Assembly: GCA_034421995.1 (NCBI GenBank)
Contig: DAOUJY010000123.1
Span: forward strand, 1 to 29,375
Direction of reading: 5' to 3'
DNA from: Bin87 sp034421995
Lineage (GTDB): Bacteria; Chloroflexota; Dehalococcoidia; Lucifugimonadales; UBA3495
Length of the DNA stretch: 29,375 nucleotides
Part shown: positions 7,647-15,730 of the stretch, in pieces
Numbering within the stretch: position 1 is the stretch's first letter
Layout: every line of letters begins with the position of its first letter
Made by a program: the position numbers and the translations under genes
The notes under the pieces: generated by a model
What the model saw: only the letters and a program-made list of their open reading frames with translations
Told to the model about the DNA's origin: nothing
The model's database searches: none

Positions 7647-9503
7647 ATGAACCGTTACGGAATCAGGATTCCCCCGGCGTGGTTAGGGGTTCCAGCGCTT
7701 TTGGCGCTGGCATTTGTCGTGGCCTGCGGAGGCGCTGCCGAGACCCCGGCCGCTCCTGCCCAGCCCGCGCAACCGGCGCAGGATTCGCAGGCCGCTGCCG
7801 CGCCGGCGGCGACCCAGCCTGCCGCGGCGGCAGCACAACCCGCGGCCACGGAAGCTCCCGCCGCGGACGCGATGGCCGATCAGGAGCTGCTCACGGACCA
7901 AATCATCCTGGGGCTGATCACGCCCATCGACGACACCGTGGTGCCGTGGCTGGGCGGTGTTGACTTCGTGTACCAGCACAGCCCCTTCATGGAGTACCTG
8001 GTGCAGTTGGACCCCTACACCAGCGAATGGGTCCCCATGCTGGCAAGGTCCTGGGAGATGAACGCCACCGGCGACGTGTGGTCCTTTGAGCTGCAGGAGG
8101 GCGTCCAATTCCATAAGGGGTTCGGCGAGTTCACCGCCGAGGACGTTGCCCACAGTTTCAAGCTCACCTGCCAGAAGGGCACCCGCGCCAGCTACAAGGG
8201 CGGCATCTGCAACGTGGACCACGTGGATATCATCGATCCCTACAGCATCCAGGTCCACATGAAGAAGCCCTCGGCGGAGTACCTGTTCTACGCCGCCGAG
8301 TCCGCGGGCAACATGATCTACAGCAAGGCCCAGTGCGACCAGAACGGCGGGTTCGATGATGCCGAGAACGTTGCCAGCGAGGGCTGCACCAACGCCTACT
8401 ACGAAAACTTGGCCGGCACCGGACCGTACCAGTACGAAGGCCGGGTCCCCGAAGTCCACGTGGACTACTCCCTGGCCTTCCCGGATGGGCACTGGCGGCA
8501 TGATCCGGTCTATCCGGAAATGCGGAACACCTGGGTCCTTGAAGAGTCCACCCGCCTGGCCCAGTTCCGCGCCGGCGAGACCCACATGACCGAGGTCAAC
8601 CGCGACCTGGGCGACCGGCTGACCGAGGAAGGCTTCCTGATCATCCCCAGCAATGGCCCCGCCCAGCAGACGGCCTTCCGCTTCGGCGGCATGTTCTACG
8701 CCGACCCCGAAAACTATGATCCCAACTTCCCGGTCACCGCGCCGGGCGAAAGGGGCATCATGGTTCGCAAGGCTCTGAACAAGGCCGTGGACCGGGAAAC
8801 CTTCAAGCAGGAGCTCTACAAGGGTCGCGTTTGGGACTCGAAAGTCCATGCCTTCCATCCCACGCTGACGGCCTGGAGCCCCCAGTGGGACGAGGACTTC
8901 GAAGCGGAATACGGCTACGACTTGGAAGCATCCAAGCAGCTTCTGGCTGACGCTGGTTACCCCGACGGGTTCAAGATCACCGTTCCCATGTATCCCTTCC
9001 CCGGCGCGCCGGAACTCCCCCAGATCGCCCAGTTCATGCAACTGGCCTGGGCCGAGATCGGAGTGGAGTTGGAGTTGCGGGACGAGGACCGCGCGGCCGT
9101 GGTGGCCCGCCGCCGCAACAAGGCCAACCACGAGACGGCCTTGGCCACCACTCCGTCCTTCAAGGCCGTGGAAGCCCAGATAATGCTGTTCAACACCCAC
9201 CGGGATGACGGCGGCGTGGTTTTCATGTACGAGACCCAGGAGCTGCGGGACCTGTACCACACGCTGCAGGTAACCGTGGACCCGGTCGAGCGGGAAAAGG
9301 TGCTGATCCAGATCGGTGACATCAAGTTCTACCAGCATGAATGGATACCGCTCTTCTGGGTGCCCATCGAGACCATCGTTGATCCGAAGTTCATCTGCTC
9401 CTGGCCATTCCCCGGCTGGGAGGGCGGCGACTTGGGCAGCAACGAGTTGATCGAGGCTCCCCCCTGCGATCCGGAAAATTCGCCAAAGGGGATCCCCCAA
9501 TAG
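7647..9503 (+). CDS. ABC transporter substrate-binding lipoprotein, family 5 (peptide/opine type)
   Basis: This 618-residue protein captures a solute outside the membrane and delivers it to the permeases encoded directly downstream. It starts with a lipoprotein signal peptide ending in the lipobox VVAC, Cys27, followed by an Ala/Pro/Gln-rich linker to about residue 75. Family 5 features follow: VWSFELQEGVQFHKGFGEFTAEDV is the characteristic entry block (quoted in two parts: VWSFELQEGVQF and GEFTAEDVAHSF), and VRKALNKAVDRETF is the helix before the second lobe. I chose the ATG at 7647 because GGAGG (7635-7639) lies 7 nt upstream and the signal peptide starts there; 35 upstream in-frame codons are leader. 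The ligand cannot be predicted. Downstream DppB starts after a 154-nt gap that holds a hairpin and a duplicated 3 prime tail. Confidence 0.92.
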   Translation: MNRYGIRIPPAWLGVPALLALAFVVACGGAAETPAAPAQPAQPAQDSQAAAAPAATQPAAAAAQPAATEAPAADAMADQELLTDQIILGLITPIDDTVVPWLGGVDFVYQHSPFMEYLVQLDPYTSEWVPMLARSWEMNATGDVWSFELQEGVQFHKGFGEFTAEDVAHSFKLTCQKGTRASYKGGICNVDHVDIIDPYSIQVHMKKPSAEYLFYAAESAGNMIYSKAQCDQNGGFDDAENVASEGCTNAYYENLAGTGPYQYEGRVPEVHVDYSLAFPDGHWRHDPVYPEMRNTWVLEESTRLAQFRAGETHMTEVNRDLGDRLTEEGFLIIPSNGPAQQTAFRFGGMFYADPENYDPNFPVTAPGERGIMVRKALNKAVDRETFKQELYKGRVWDSKVHAFHPTLTAWSPQWDEDFEAEYGYDLEASKQLLADAGYPDGFKITVPMYPFPGAPELPQIAQFMQLAWAEIGVELELRDEDRAAVVARRRNKANHETALATTPSFKAVEAQIMLFNTHRDDGGVVFMYETQELRDLYHTLQVTVDPVEREKVLIQIGDIKFYQHEWIPLFWVPIETIVDPKFICSWPFPGWEGGDLGSNELIEAPPCDPENSPKGIPQ

Positions 9504-9504
9504 A

Positions 9505-9543
9505 GGCGGCAACGAGTTGATCGAGGTTTTCCCCTGCTGATCC
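9505..9543 (+). pseudogene. duplicated 3 prime tail of a substrate-binding gene
   Basis: This segment repeats 9435-9472, the coding end of the preceding gene. Eighteen bases from GCAACGAG on are identical and the rest nearly so, with one extra base. In its own frame it would read NELIEVFPC then stop, resembling the real ELIEAPPCDP. It lies 2 nt after the stop codon and out of frame by one. It is either a small tandem duplication or the last trace of a deleted second substrate-binding gene. Confidence 0.6.
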
Positions 9544-9575
9544 TCGTCGCAGCCACATCGGAAGCCGGTTTGAAC

Positions 9576-9611
9576 GCACCGCGACTGCTGGGCAACCAAC
9601 GGTCGCGGTGC
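9576..9611 (+). promoter_or_regulatory. intercistronic hairpin between substrate-binding and permease genes
   Basis: GCACCGCGAC (9576-9585) and GTCGCGGTGC (9602-9611) form a perfect 10-bp stem with a 16-nt loop. There is no U tract, so it more likely protects the upstream message from 3 prime decay or partly attenuates the permeases than terminates fully. Confidence 0.5.
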
Positions 9612-9657
9612 CTGAATCGCCAATAGCAACGGTTTAGCCCCCGGTTAGGAGTCAAGG

Positions 9658-10578
9658 ATGCAGCGCTACATCATTTTGCGTGTCCTCCAGGCGCTTCTGG
9701 TACTGGTGGTAGTGAGCGTGGTGGCCTTCGCCCTGGGCCATGCCGGCGGCAACCCGCTGGATGCCATCCTGCCGGACGACGCCGACGCCACCGTCCGGGC
9801 TGACCTGGAAGAATTCTGGGGCATCAACAAGCCGTTGCATGAACAGTATTTCACCTATGTATGGAACGCCGTAAGGGGCGACTTCGGCAACTCCTTCAAA
9901 TACCCACAGTTCTCGGTGGCCGAACTAATCCAGAACCGTTTTGTCGCCACCATCCAGTTGGCCGGCGCCGGCATCCTGGTAGCTGTGGTTATTGGCCTGC
10001 CCGTGGGAGTGCTGACGGCGACCTACCGCGACAGCATATTTGACTGGACCGGCAAGGTTGTAGCCCTGCTCGGACAGTCCCTGCCCGTCTTCTGGCTGGG
10101 CATCGTCCTCATGTGGATATTCGCCGTGCAGCTGGACTGGTTCCCCACCTCCGGCAAGGGCGGCATCAGGAACCTGATCCTGCCGGCCATCGCCATCGGG
10201 TGGTTCCAGGTGGCCGCCATGCTCCGCCTCGTCCGCTCGTCCATGCTGGACGTGCTGGACAGCGAGTACGTGAAGCTGGCCCGGATCAAGGGCCTGCCCG
10301 AGCGCAAGATAATCTGGAAGCATTGCCTGCGCAACGCCTCCATCGCGCCGCTGACCTACTTCGCCATCACGCTGGGATCGTTGATGGTCGGTTCCGTTTC
10401 CATCGAAACGGTCTTCCAGTGGCCTGGCCTGGGGTTCCTCCTGTTCAATGCGGCCCGATCCAGCGACTACGCGTTGCTCCAGGGGATCATGCTGACCTTC
10501 ACCAGCATCTACATCATCGCCAATCTGCTGGTGGATATCGCCTATGCCTACCTCGACCCGCGCATACGGTACAACTGA
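9658..10578 (+). CDS. dppB: ABC transporter permease, DppB/OppB type
   Basis: A 306-residue inner-membrane subunit that forms half of the solute channel. About six membrane helices are visible, the first within residues 5-27. The cytoplasmic EAA loop, which docks on an ATPase, reads DSEYVKLARIKGLPERKIIW followed by KHCLRNA. The C-terminus ends YLDPRIRYN, a usual DppB ending. The ATG has AGGAG 6 nt upstream. It follows the substrate-binding gene by 154 nt and precedes DppC by 30 nt, so the three are one operon. No ATPase gene follows, which is unusual. The symbol marks the family; the substrate need not be dipeptide. Confidence 0.93.
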   Translation: MQRYIILRVLQALLVLVVVSVVAFALGHAGGNPLDAILPDDADATVRADLEEFWGINKPLHEQYFTYVWNAVRGDFGNSFKYPQFSVAELIQNRFVATIQLAGAGILVAVVIGLPVGVLTATYRDSIFDWTGKVVALLGQSLPVFWLGIVLMWIFAVQLDWFPTSGKGGIRNLILPAIAIGWFQVAAMLRLVRSSMLDVLDSEYVKLARIKGLPERKIIWKHCLRNASIAPLTYFAITLGSLMVGSVSIETVFQWPGLGFLLFNAARSSDYALLQGIMLTFTSIYIIANLLVDIAYAYLDPRIRYN

Positions 10579-10608
10579 CGCCACCAGGTCTAAGCGAGGA
10601 CAACAGCC

Positions 10609-11487
10609 ATGGCCGTAGCACTGCCAGAACTCAGCAGCCCGCGTCCGTCCGCCCGAATCGGCCATTACGCGCGGGAAGCGTTACGCTATCCGATAATTCC
10701 GGTGGCTGTCCTGGTGATAGTCCTGATCATTCCGGCCCTGGCCGCTGATTGGCTTGCTCCTTACGATCCGGAGAAAGGCTCCTTGACGAACCGCTTCGCG
10801 GAGCCGTCGGCGCAACACTGGTTCGGCACCGACGAAATTGGGCGGGATATACTCAGTCGGGTCATGCACGGCGCCCGCATATCGCTGTTGGTGGCCGCCG
10901 TGGCCATACTGATATCGGGATTGATTGGCACCTCTTTAGGTATCTTGTCCGCCTTTTACGGCGGGTGGGCCGACAACCTCATGATGCGCTTGGTGGACCT
11001 CTCCCTGTCCCTGCCCATCATCGTGGTGGCAATTGTGGTGGCCGCCATGGCGGGGCCCAGCATCGAGATACTGATCGCCATACTGGTGTTGAGCCAGTGG
11101 TCTCGCTATGCTCGGCTGGTTCGCGGCGAAGCCCTGACCATCCGGGCGCAGGACTACATCTCCCGGGCCCGGGTGGCCGGAGCGTCCAACTTCCGGATCA
11201 TGCTCCGCTACATCTTCCCCAACATCTTCAACACCGTGGTGGTTCTCGCCACGTTGCAGGTGGGTTTCGTCATCGTGCTGGAGGCGACGCTGAGCTTCCT
11301 CGGAGCGGGCATCTCCCGGCCCACGCCGGCATGGGGCGTGATGGTGGCCGACGGACGGTCCTTCGTGACCGACGCCTGGTGGCTGTCCTTCTTCCCCGGC
11401 CTGGCCATCCTGCTCACGGTGCTGTCCATGAACCTGCTGGGAGACTGGCTGCGCGACAAGCTGGACCCCAAGCAGCGTAACCTGTAA
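10609..11487 (+). CDS. dppC: ABC transporter permease, DppC/OppC type
   Basis: A 292-residue partner permease. It has the short N-terminal cytoplasmic segment, first helix around residues 26-45, and then the DppC block WLAPYDPEKGSL followed by HWFGTDEIGRDILSRVMHGA (here the Asp-Glu of the usual GTDxxGRD motif is intact). The EAA loop reads DYISRARVAGASNFRIMLRY. The C-terminus (GDWLRDKLDPKQRNL) is complete. GAGG lies 9 nt before the ATG. It is the last transport gene of this operon. A family A palindrome follows 33 nt after the stop. Confidence 0.93.
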   Translation: MAVALPELSSPRPSARIGHYAREALRYPIIPVAVLVIVLIIPALAADWLAPYDPEKGSLTNRFAEPSAQHWFGTDEIGRDILSRVMHGARISLLVAAVAILISGLIGTSLGILSAFYGGWADNLMMRLVDLSLSLPIIVVAIVVAAMAGPSIEILIAILVLSQWSRYARLVRGEALTIRAQDYISRARVAGASNFRIMLRYIFPNIFNTVVVLATLQVGFVIVLEATLSFLGAGISRPTPAWGVMVADGRSFVTDAWWLSFFPGLAILLTVLSMNLLGDWLRDKLDPKQRNL

Positions 11488-11520
11488 TACCCGATTGGCA
11501 GCAGCGCACGGTTTTCGGTT

Positions 11521-11548
11521 GTAGGGGCGAATAATTATTCGCCCCTAC
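11521..11548. repeat. family A palindrome, perfect 28 bp
   Basis: The left half GTAGGGGCGAATAA is followed directly by its exact reverse complement. It follows the dppC stop by 33 nt and precedes the PQQ-type propeller gene. An RNA copy would fold into a GC-rich stem with an AU-rich tip, so it may bound the transport transcript. Confidence 0.9.
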
Positions 11549-11654
11549 GCACACCTGCAAAAGGGCTTCCCGGAAACAATCACCTGGACTAGAGCGCTGT
11601 CCGTCGGCATCTCCATAATTGCCCCGCCCGCCAAAACCGGGTAATCTGCCACCG

Positions 11655-13097
11655 ATGAACGACGCCACCCAATCTGAGAGCCGGCCAAGCAACACCGTAG
11701 TATGCGGCTGGTGCGGAGCTGAAGGCCAAACACCCGGAGAACCCTGCCGGGAATGCCAGCGCGTTCCCGCCAACATCCCCCGGTGGGCCCAGCCACGGCG
11801 GCGTGGCCGTCTGGCCTGGTTCACCAGGCGGCGCATAATCCGCCTCGCGGTGGCGGCGGTGGTGCTGTCTTTCCTGGCGTGGCTGTACTACCCCTTCTTT
11901 CCCAACCCGATCACCCTCCTGCTCCGGTCGCCCAGCACCGTGGCCAGCTCGGACTCGCCCGACGGCCAATGGTCCATGACGGGCCGGGACTTGCGGCTGA
12001 CCCGGCACATACCCGTGCCATCCGTCCAGCCGGAAGGAAGGGTCCAATGGTCGCGTAACCTGGGCACGCCCACCCGGGGCGCCCCGGTGGTGCATGAGGG
12101 CGTGGTCTATGTGGGCGGCTATTTCGAGGTTATCGCCCTGGACGCGGCAACAGGGGACGAGCTCTGGCGATACGAGATCGCTACCCCGCTGGATCATTCG
12201 GTGGCGGTTGCCGGAGATACCTTCTACCTGGGCTTGACCAACCACCGGGTGCAGGCCGTGGACCGCAACTCTCAGTATCTACAGTGGGAGTTCAAGACGG
12301 AAGGCCCCATCTCATCATCCCCGGTGGTGGCCGGCGGCATCGTGTACGTCGGCTCTTCCGACAGCTTCGTGTACGCCCTGGACGCGGCCACCGGCCGGCT
12401 GTTATGGAAGGAAAGGATCGTCGGCGAACTTCGCTCCGCGCCGGCGGTGAGCGATGGGCTGGTGTATGCCGCCGCAAACCTGGGCGACCTGTACATATTT
12501 GACGCCCGTACCGGCCAGGACAAGCTGCGCTACCGCGCATCGGGGAACACCAAGGCATCCCCGGCGGTGGCCAACGGGCTGGCGTACTTCCCCGCTGGCG
12601 GTCGGGTCTATGCCGTTGACGCCGATGCCCGGGAGATCGCCGGCGAGTACCAGTTCAATCGGCTCTGGGCGCAGTTCTACTATTGGCAGATTCCCGGAGT
12701 GCCCCGTCCCCCGGTGCAAAAGGGCGGGCAATGGCTCTTCGACCCCGACTTCAATCCGAAAGAGCGCACCACCACCGGCCTGGTGGCCGCGCCGGCGGTG
12801 ACGCCCGAAACTTTCTACGTAGGAAGCTTCAACGGTACCTTCTACGCCGCCGACGCTCACTCCGGCAAGGAAATCTGGCGGTTCAACACAGACGGGTCCG
12901 TCTTCGAATCGGCGGTGGTAATGGGAGACCGGGTCTATTTTGGGGACAGCGCGGGATTCCTTTACGCTCTGCGTCGCTCCGACGGCGAGCAAATCTGGAA
13001 GCTCCCGCTGGACGCGCCCATCGAGATTGCTCCGGTGTTCGCCCAGGACCGTTTTTACGTCAGGACCACCGACGGCGTCCTGCACGCCATTGAGTAG
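11655..13097 (+). CDS. membrane-anchored PQQ-type beta-propeller with N-terminal zinc ribbon
   Basis: The protein has 480 residues. Residues 17-34 hold a CxxC...CxxC zinc-ribbon pattern (C17, C20, C31, C34). Basic residues and one helix follow, about 61-80. The rest (about 105-480) is an eight-fold-like propeller of BamB/PQQ repeats with units such as YVGGYFEVIALDAATGDELW, YALDAATGRLLW and YAADAHSGKEIWRF. An insertion near residues 340-375 interrupts the regular repeat. BamB-type propellers act as scaffolds and PQQ dehydrogenases bind PQQ; no dehydrogenase active-site pattern is visible here, so a binding or scaffold role is more likely. The topology would place the ribbon in the cytoplasm and the propeller outside. 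The ATG at 11655 was preferred over 11619; both ribosome sites are weak. It is convergent with the MFS gene at 13112. Confidence 0.82.
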   Translation: MNDATQSESRPSNTVVCGWCGAEGQTPGEPCRECQRVPANIPRWAQPRRRGRLAWFTRRRIIRLAVAAVVLSFLAWLYYPFFPNPITLLLRSPSTVASSDSPDGQWSMTGRDLRLTRHIPVPSVQPEGRVQWSRNLGTPTRGAPVVHEGVVYVGGYFEVIALDAATGDELWRYEIATPLDHSVAVAGDTFYLGLTNHRVQAVDRNSQYLQWEFKTEGPISSSPVVAGGIVYVGSSDSFVYALDAATGRLLWKERIVGELRSAPAVSDGLVYAAANLGDLYIFDARTGQDKLRYRASGNTKASPAVANGLAYFPAGGRVYAVDADAREIAGEYQFNRLWAQFYYWQIPGVPRPPVQKGGQWLFDPDFNPKERTTTGLVAAPAVTPETFYVGSFNGTFYAADAHSGKEIWRFNTDGSVFESAVVMGDRVYFGDSAGFLYALRRSDGEQIWKLPLDAPIEIAPVFAQDRFYVRTTDGVLHAIE

Positions 13098-13111
13098 GGC
13101 GCTGCGGAGCG

Positions 13112-14497
13112 TCAGTTGTCCGCCGCCGGCGTATCCGCTCCCTGCGTAACCAGGCGGCGCACGTCGGCCTGCCGACGCTGGGACGGGGAAAGGCGCGGGT
13201 TGCCCAGGAACAGGAACATCAATGCGCCCACCGCACTGACCGCAGCGATGGACGCCATCGGCGCCGTGTAGCTGCCGGTGATGTACTCCTCCATCCACGC
13301 AACGTATGGCACCACGACGATGAACATGATGTTCATCGGTATCATTGAGATCCCGGTAATGCGGGCAAAGCTGCTGCGCCCGAAATATACGCCGCGAATG
13401 GCGGTGGTCAATGGTGTCCTGCCGCCGAAGCCTATCCCCATCACGATGGTGAACAAATAGAACATCGGCAAGGTGTCTGCCATCAACAAAATAACCATGG
13501 CGAAGGATTGCAGGATGGAGAAACCGAAGATCGCCAGCCGGATGGGTATGCGGTCGCCGATGATGCCGCCCACGACGATGAACGCAGTCGATACGGCGGT
13601 CTGCACGGAAATCACCCCTCCGATCTGCTCCAGGGGGAAGCCGCGGTCTGCCATTATGAGGCCCAAATAGAACATCACGCTGATGATGATGATGGATGAG
13701 CTGGCGTGGCCCATGGTTATCAGCCAGAACGACCGTGTGCGGATGGCTTCCTGCCAGCTGTAGTCCGGCGCGATTGCGCCGCCGTTGGCGGAGCGCCGCG
13801 GGCTGGCGGCCGATACGGTATCGGGGTCCACCCCATCTGGATGCTGCCCGTAGTCCTCGGGACGGTTTCGCACCAGCAGGGCTAGGGGCACTGCCGAAAC
13901 CAGACCGATTGCGCCGACCAACAGCGCGGTGTTCTGCCACCCCAGCCGGCCCGGTATCTCCACGCCGGCCTTGATATCCCAGCCCATCGACCACGCCATC
14001 AACGGCACGATGACTACGCCGCCCAGTCCGAAGCCCAGCATCGGTATGGACATGGCGGTGGAACGGCGCCGGCGGAACCAGTTGTTCAACGCGGTGTTCG
14101 CCGGGAGCCATGACCCCAAGCCGGCCCCCAGGCTCACTACTACGAAGGCCAAGTAGAACATCAACAGGCTATCCGTCCGGCTGAACAAAATGAACCCGAC
14201 GGCGAAAATCACCAGCCCGATGACCACCATCTTGCGCGGCCCGAGCTTGTCCACTCCCCAGCCGGCGATGGGACCCATCACGGTGCCTTCCACTCGTGTT
14301 AGCGTGAACGCCCAGGACATTTGGAACGGCGTCCAGCCGAAGTTCTGCGACAGCACCGGCAGCCACAAAGACAACGCCTGGAAAAGCGGGACCGTCCCGA
14401 TCACCATGATGACCGCGCCGATAACCGCCAGCCACCACCCGTAGAACATCCCGCGCACCAGACGCACCGGATGAGCAAGTTCCCGCGCTTGCAACAA
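13112..14497 (-). CDS. MFS transporter, MCT/OFA-like
   Basis: A 461-residue carrier with about 12 helices. Typical marks of this subgroup are FYGWWLAVIG at the start of helix 1, the motif-A-like GWGVDKLGPRK between helices 2 and 3, NNWFRRRRSTAMSIPMLGFG around helix 5 and RNRPEDYGQHPDGVDPD at the start of the central loop. The extra length over its neighbours lies in an insertion (WDIKAGVEIPGRLGWQ) and in the C-terminus. It follows dppF on the same strand after 195 nt and might be partly co-transcribed, although hairpins and possible promoter elements lie in that gap. Substrate unknown. Its stop is 14 nt from the convergent propeller gene. Confidence 0.9.
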   Translation of the reverse strand: MLQARELAHPVRLVRGMFYGWWLAVIGAVIMVIGTVPLFQALSLWLPVLSQNFGWTPFQMSWAFTLTRVEGTVMGPIAGWGVDKLGPRKMVVIGLVIFAVGFILFSRTDSLLMFYLAFVVVSLGAGLGSWLPANTALNNWFRRRRSTAMSIPMLGFGLGGVVIVPLMAWSMGWDIKAGVEIPGRLGWQNTALLVGAIGLVSAVPLALLVRNRPEDYGQHPDGVDPDTVSAASPRRSANGGAIAPDYSWQEAIRTRSFWLITMGHASSSIIIISVMFYLGLIMADRGFPLEQIGGVISVQTAVSTAFIVVGGIIGDRIPIRLAIFGFSILQSFAMVILLMADTLPMFYLFTIVMGIGFGGRTPLTTAIRGVYFGRSSFARITGISMIPMNIMFIVVVPYVAWMEEYITGSYTAPMASIAAVSAVGALMFLFLGNPRLSPSQRRQADVRRLVTQGADTPAADN

Positions 14498-14556
14498 GTG
14501 ACCGCTCCCCAGAGGATGCCAGATAATCGCAAAAATTTAAGCCGATTCCGGCAGAC

Positions 14557-14591
14557 AACGCCGGCCATTATACCCCAACGCCGGCCATTAT
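14557..14591 (-). promoter_or_regulatory. two 15-bp direct repeats over a TATAAT, possible operator
   Basis: AACGCCGGCCATTAT occurs at 14557-14571 and 14577-14591, exactly 20 bp apart, about two helical turns. On the minus strand TATAAT (14567-14572) lies across the first copy, upstream of the MFS gene at 14497. No matching -35 box is evident, so promoter status is uncertain. Confidence 0.35.
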
Positions 14592-14653
14592 CCGTATTAC
14601 AAATATGTAAAACTTGCCCCTATCAAACTGCGGCGCCGGCCCCTCACGTCGGG

Positions 14654-14688
14654 AACCGGCGCCGGTTGGCGCGGGAGTCCGGCCCGCG
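14654..14688 (-). terminator. double hairpin after dppF
   Basis: CGCGGG (14670-14675) pairs with CCCGCG (14683-14688), and AACCGGC (14654-14660) with GCCGGTT (14661-14667). Both lie within 40 nt after the dppF stop. There is no U tract, so this may weaken rather than end transcription into the MFS gene. Confidence 0.35.
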
Positions 14689-14692
14689 TTGG

Positions 14693-15730
14693 TCAGCAGT
14701 CGTTGGCGCCGCCATCGTCGTACAGGTGGCACGCGGTGGCGTGGCCCGGCTGGTATTCCACCAATGCCGGCACATCCACTGAGCAACGCTCCATGACGAA
14801 GGGACAGCGAGGGTGGAAGGCGCAGCCCGCCGGCGGGTTCAGGGGCGAGGGGACTTCCCCCGTCAGCACCAGCTCCTCCCGTTGCCGCCGAGGGTGGGCG
14901 GGCAGCGACGCGGAGATAAGCGCCCGGGTGTACGGATGCTGGGGATTGGTGAAAATCTCGATGGGCGGCGCTTCTTCGACGATCTTGCCCAGGTACATGA
15001 CGCCCACCGTGTGGCTCATGTACCGCACCGTCGCCAAGTTGTGGGCAATGAGCAGGTAGCTCAACTCGTAGGTCGATTGCAGTTCCTTCAGCAGATTGAG
15101 GATCTGGGCGCGGATCGATACGTCCAGCGCCGAAACCGGCTCGTCCAGCACGATCAGCTTGGGCCGGGTGGAAAGGGCCCGGGCGATGGCGATGCGTTGA
15201 CGCTGACCGCCGCTGAACTCATGGGGATACCGCTCGGCATGGAAGGGGTGCAGTCCCACCACCTGCAACAGCTCGTGGACCTGGGAGCGCACCGCCGACC
15301 GGCTGAGGCGCTGGTGTGTAATCAGAGGCTCCGAAATGATCTGGTCAACCCGCATCCGGGGGTTGAGGGAACTCCAGGGGTCCTGGAACACGGCCTGCAC
15401 GGAAGCGCGGAAGTTGCGCCGCTCGGCCCCGGAGAACTGGTTCATGGGTCGGTTATCGAAGTAGATGCTGCCGTCGGTGGGACGGTCGGCCATCAGGAGC
15501 ATCCGGCTGGTGGTGGTCTTGCCGCAACCCGATTCTCCCACCAGGCTGTAGGTCTGGCCGGGCATGATGTTGATGGAGATGCCGTCAACGGCCTTTACCG
15601 TTCCAGTACGGCGTCTGAGCACATTGCCACGATATATCGGGAAATGGCGGCGGATGCCTTCCAGGCGCACCAGGGCCTGGTCATCGCCCCTCACGACGGT
15701 CTCGCCGGACGCAGCTGTCGTGGTAACCAT
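14693..15730 (-). CDS. dppF: ABC transporter ATPase, DppF/OppF type
   Basis: A 345-residue nucleotide-binding subunit. Visible motifs are Walker A GESGCGKT (65-72), Q-loop Gln116 in VFQDPWSSLNP, signature FSGGQRQR (172-179), Walker B LIVLDEP (192-198) and the H-loop LLIAHNLATV. The C-terminal oligopeptide-transporter extension CAFHPRCPFVMERC...C is present. The start is set by translational coupling: the ATG at 15730 overlaps the TAA of dppD as TAATG, with GGAGG 8 nt upstream. A slightly longer open frame from 15748 is therefore unlikely. It is the last ABC gene of the operon. The symbol marks the family, not the substrate. Confidence 0.95.
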   Translation of the reverse strand: MVTTTAASGETVVRGDDQALVRLEGIRRHFPIYRGNVLRRRTGTVKAVDGISINIMPGQTYSLVGESGCGKTTTSRMLLMADRPTDGSIYFDNRPMNQFSGAERRNFRASVQAVFQDPWSSLNPRMRVDQIISEPLITHQRLSRSAVRSQVHELLQVVGLHPFHAERYPHEFSGGQRQRIAIARALSTRPKLIVLDEPVSALDVSIRAQILNLLKELQSTYELSYLLIAHNLATVRYMSHTVGVMYLGKIVEEAPPIEIFTNPQHPYTRALISASLPAHPRRQREELVLTGEVPSPLNPPAGCAFHPRCPFVMERCSVDVPALVEYQPGHATACHLYDDGGANDC

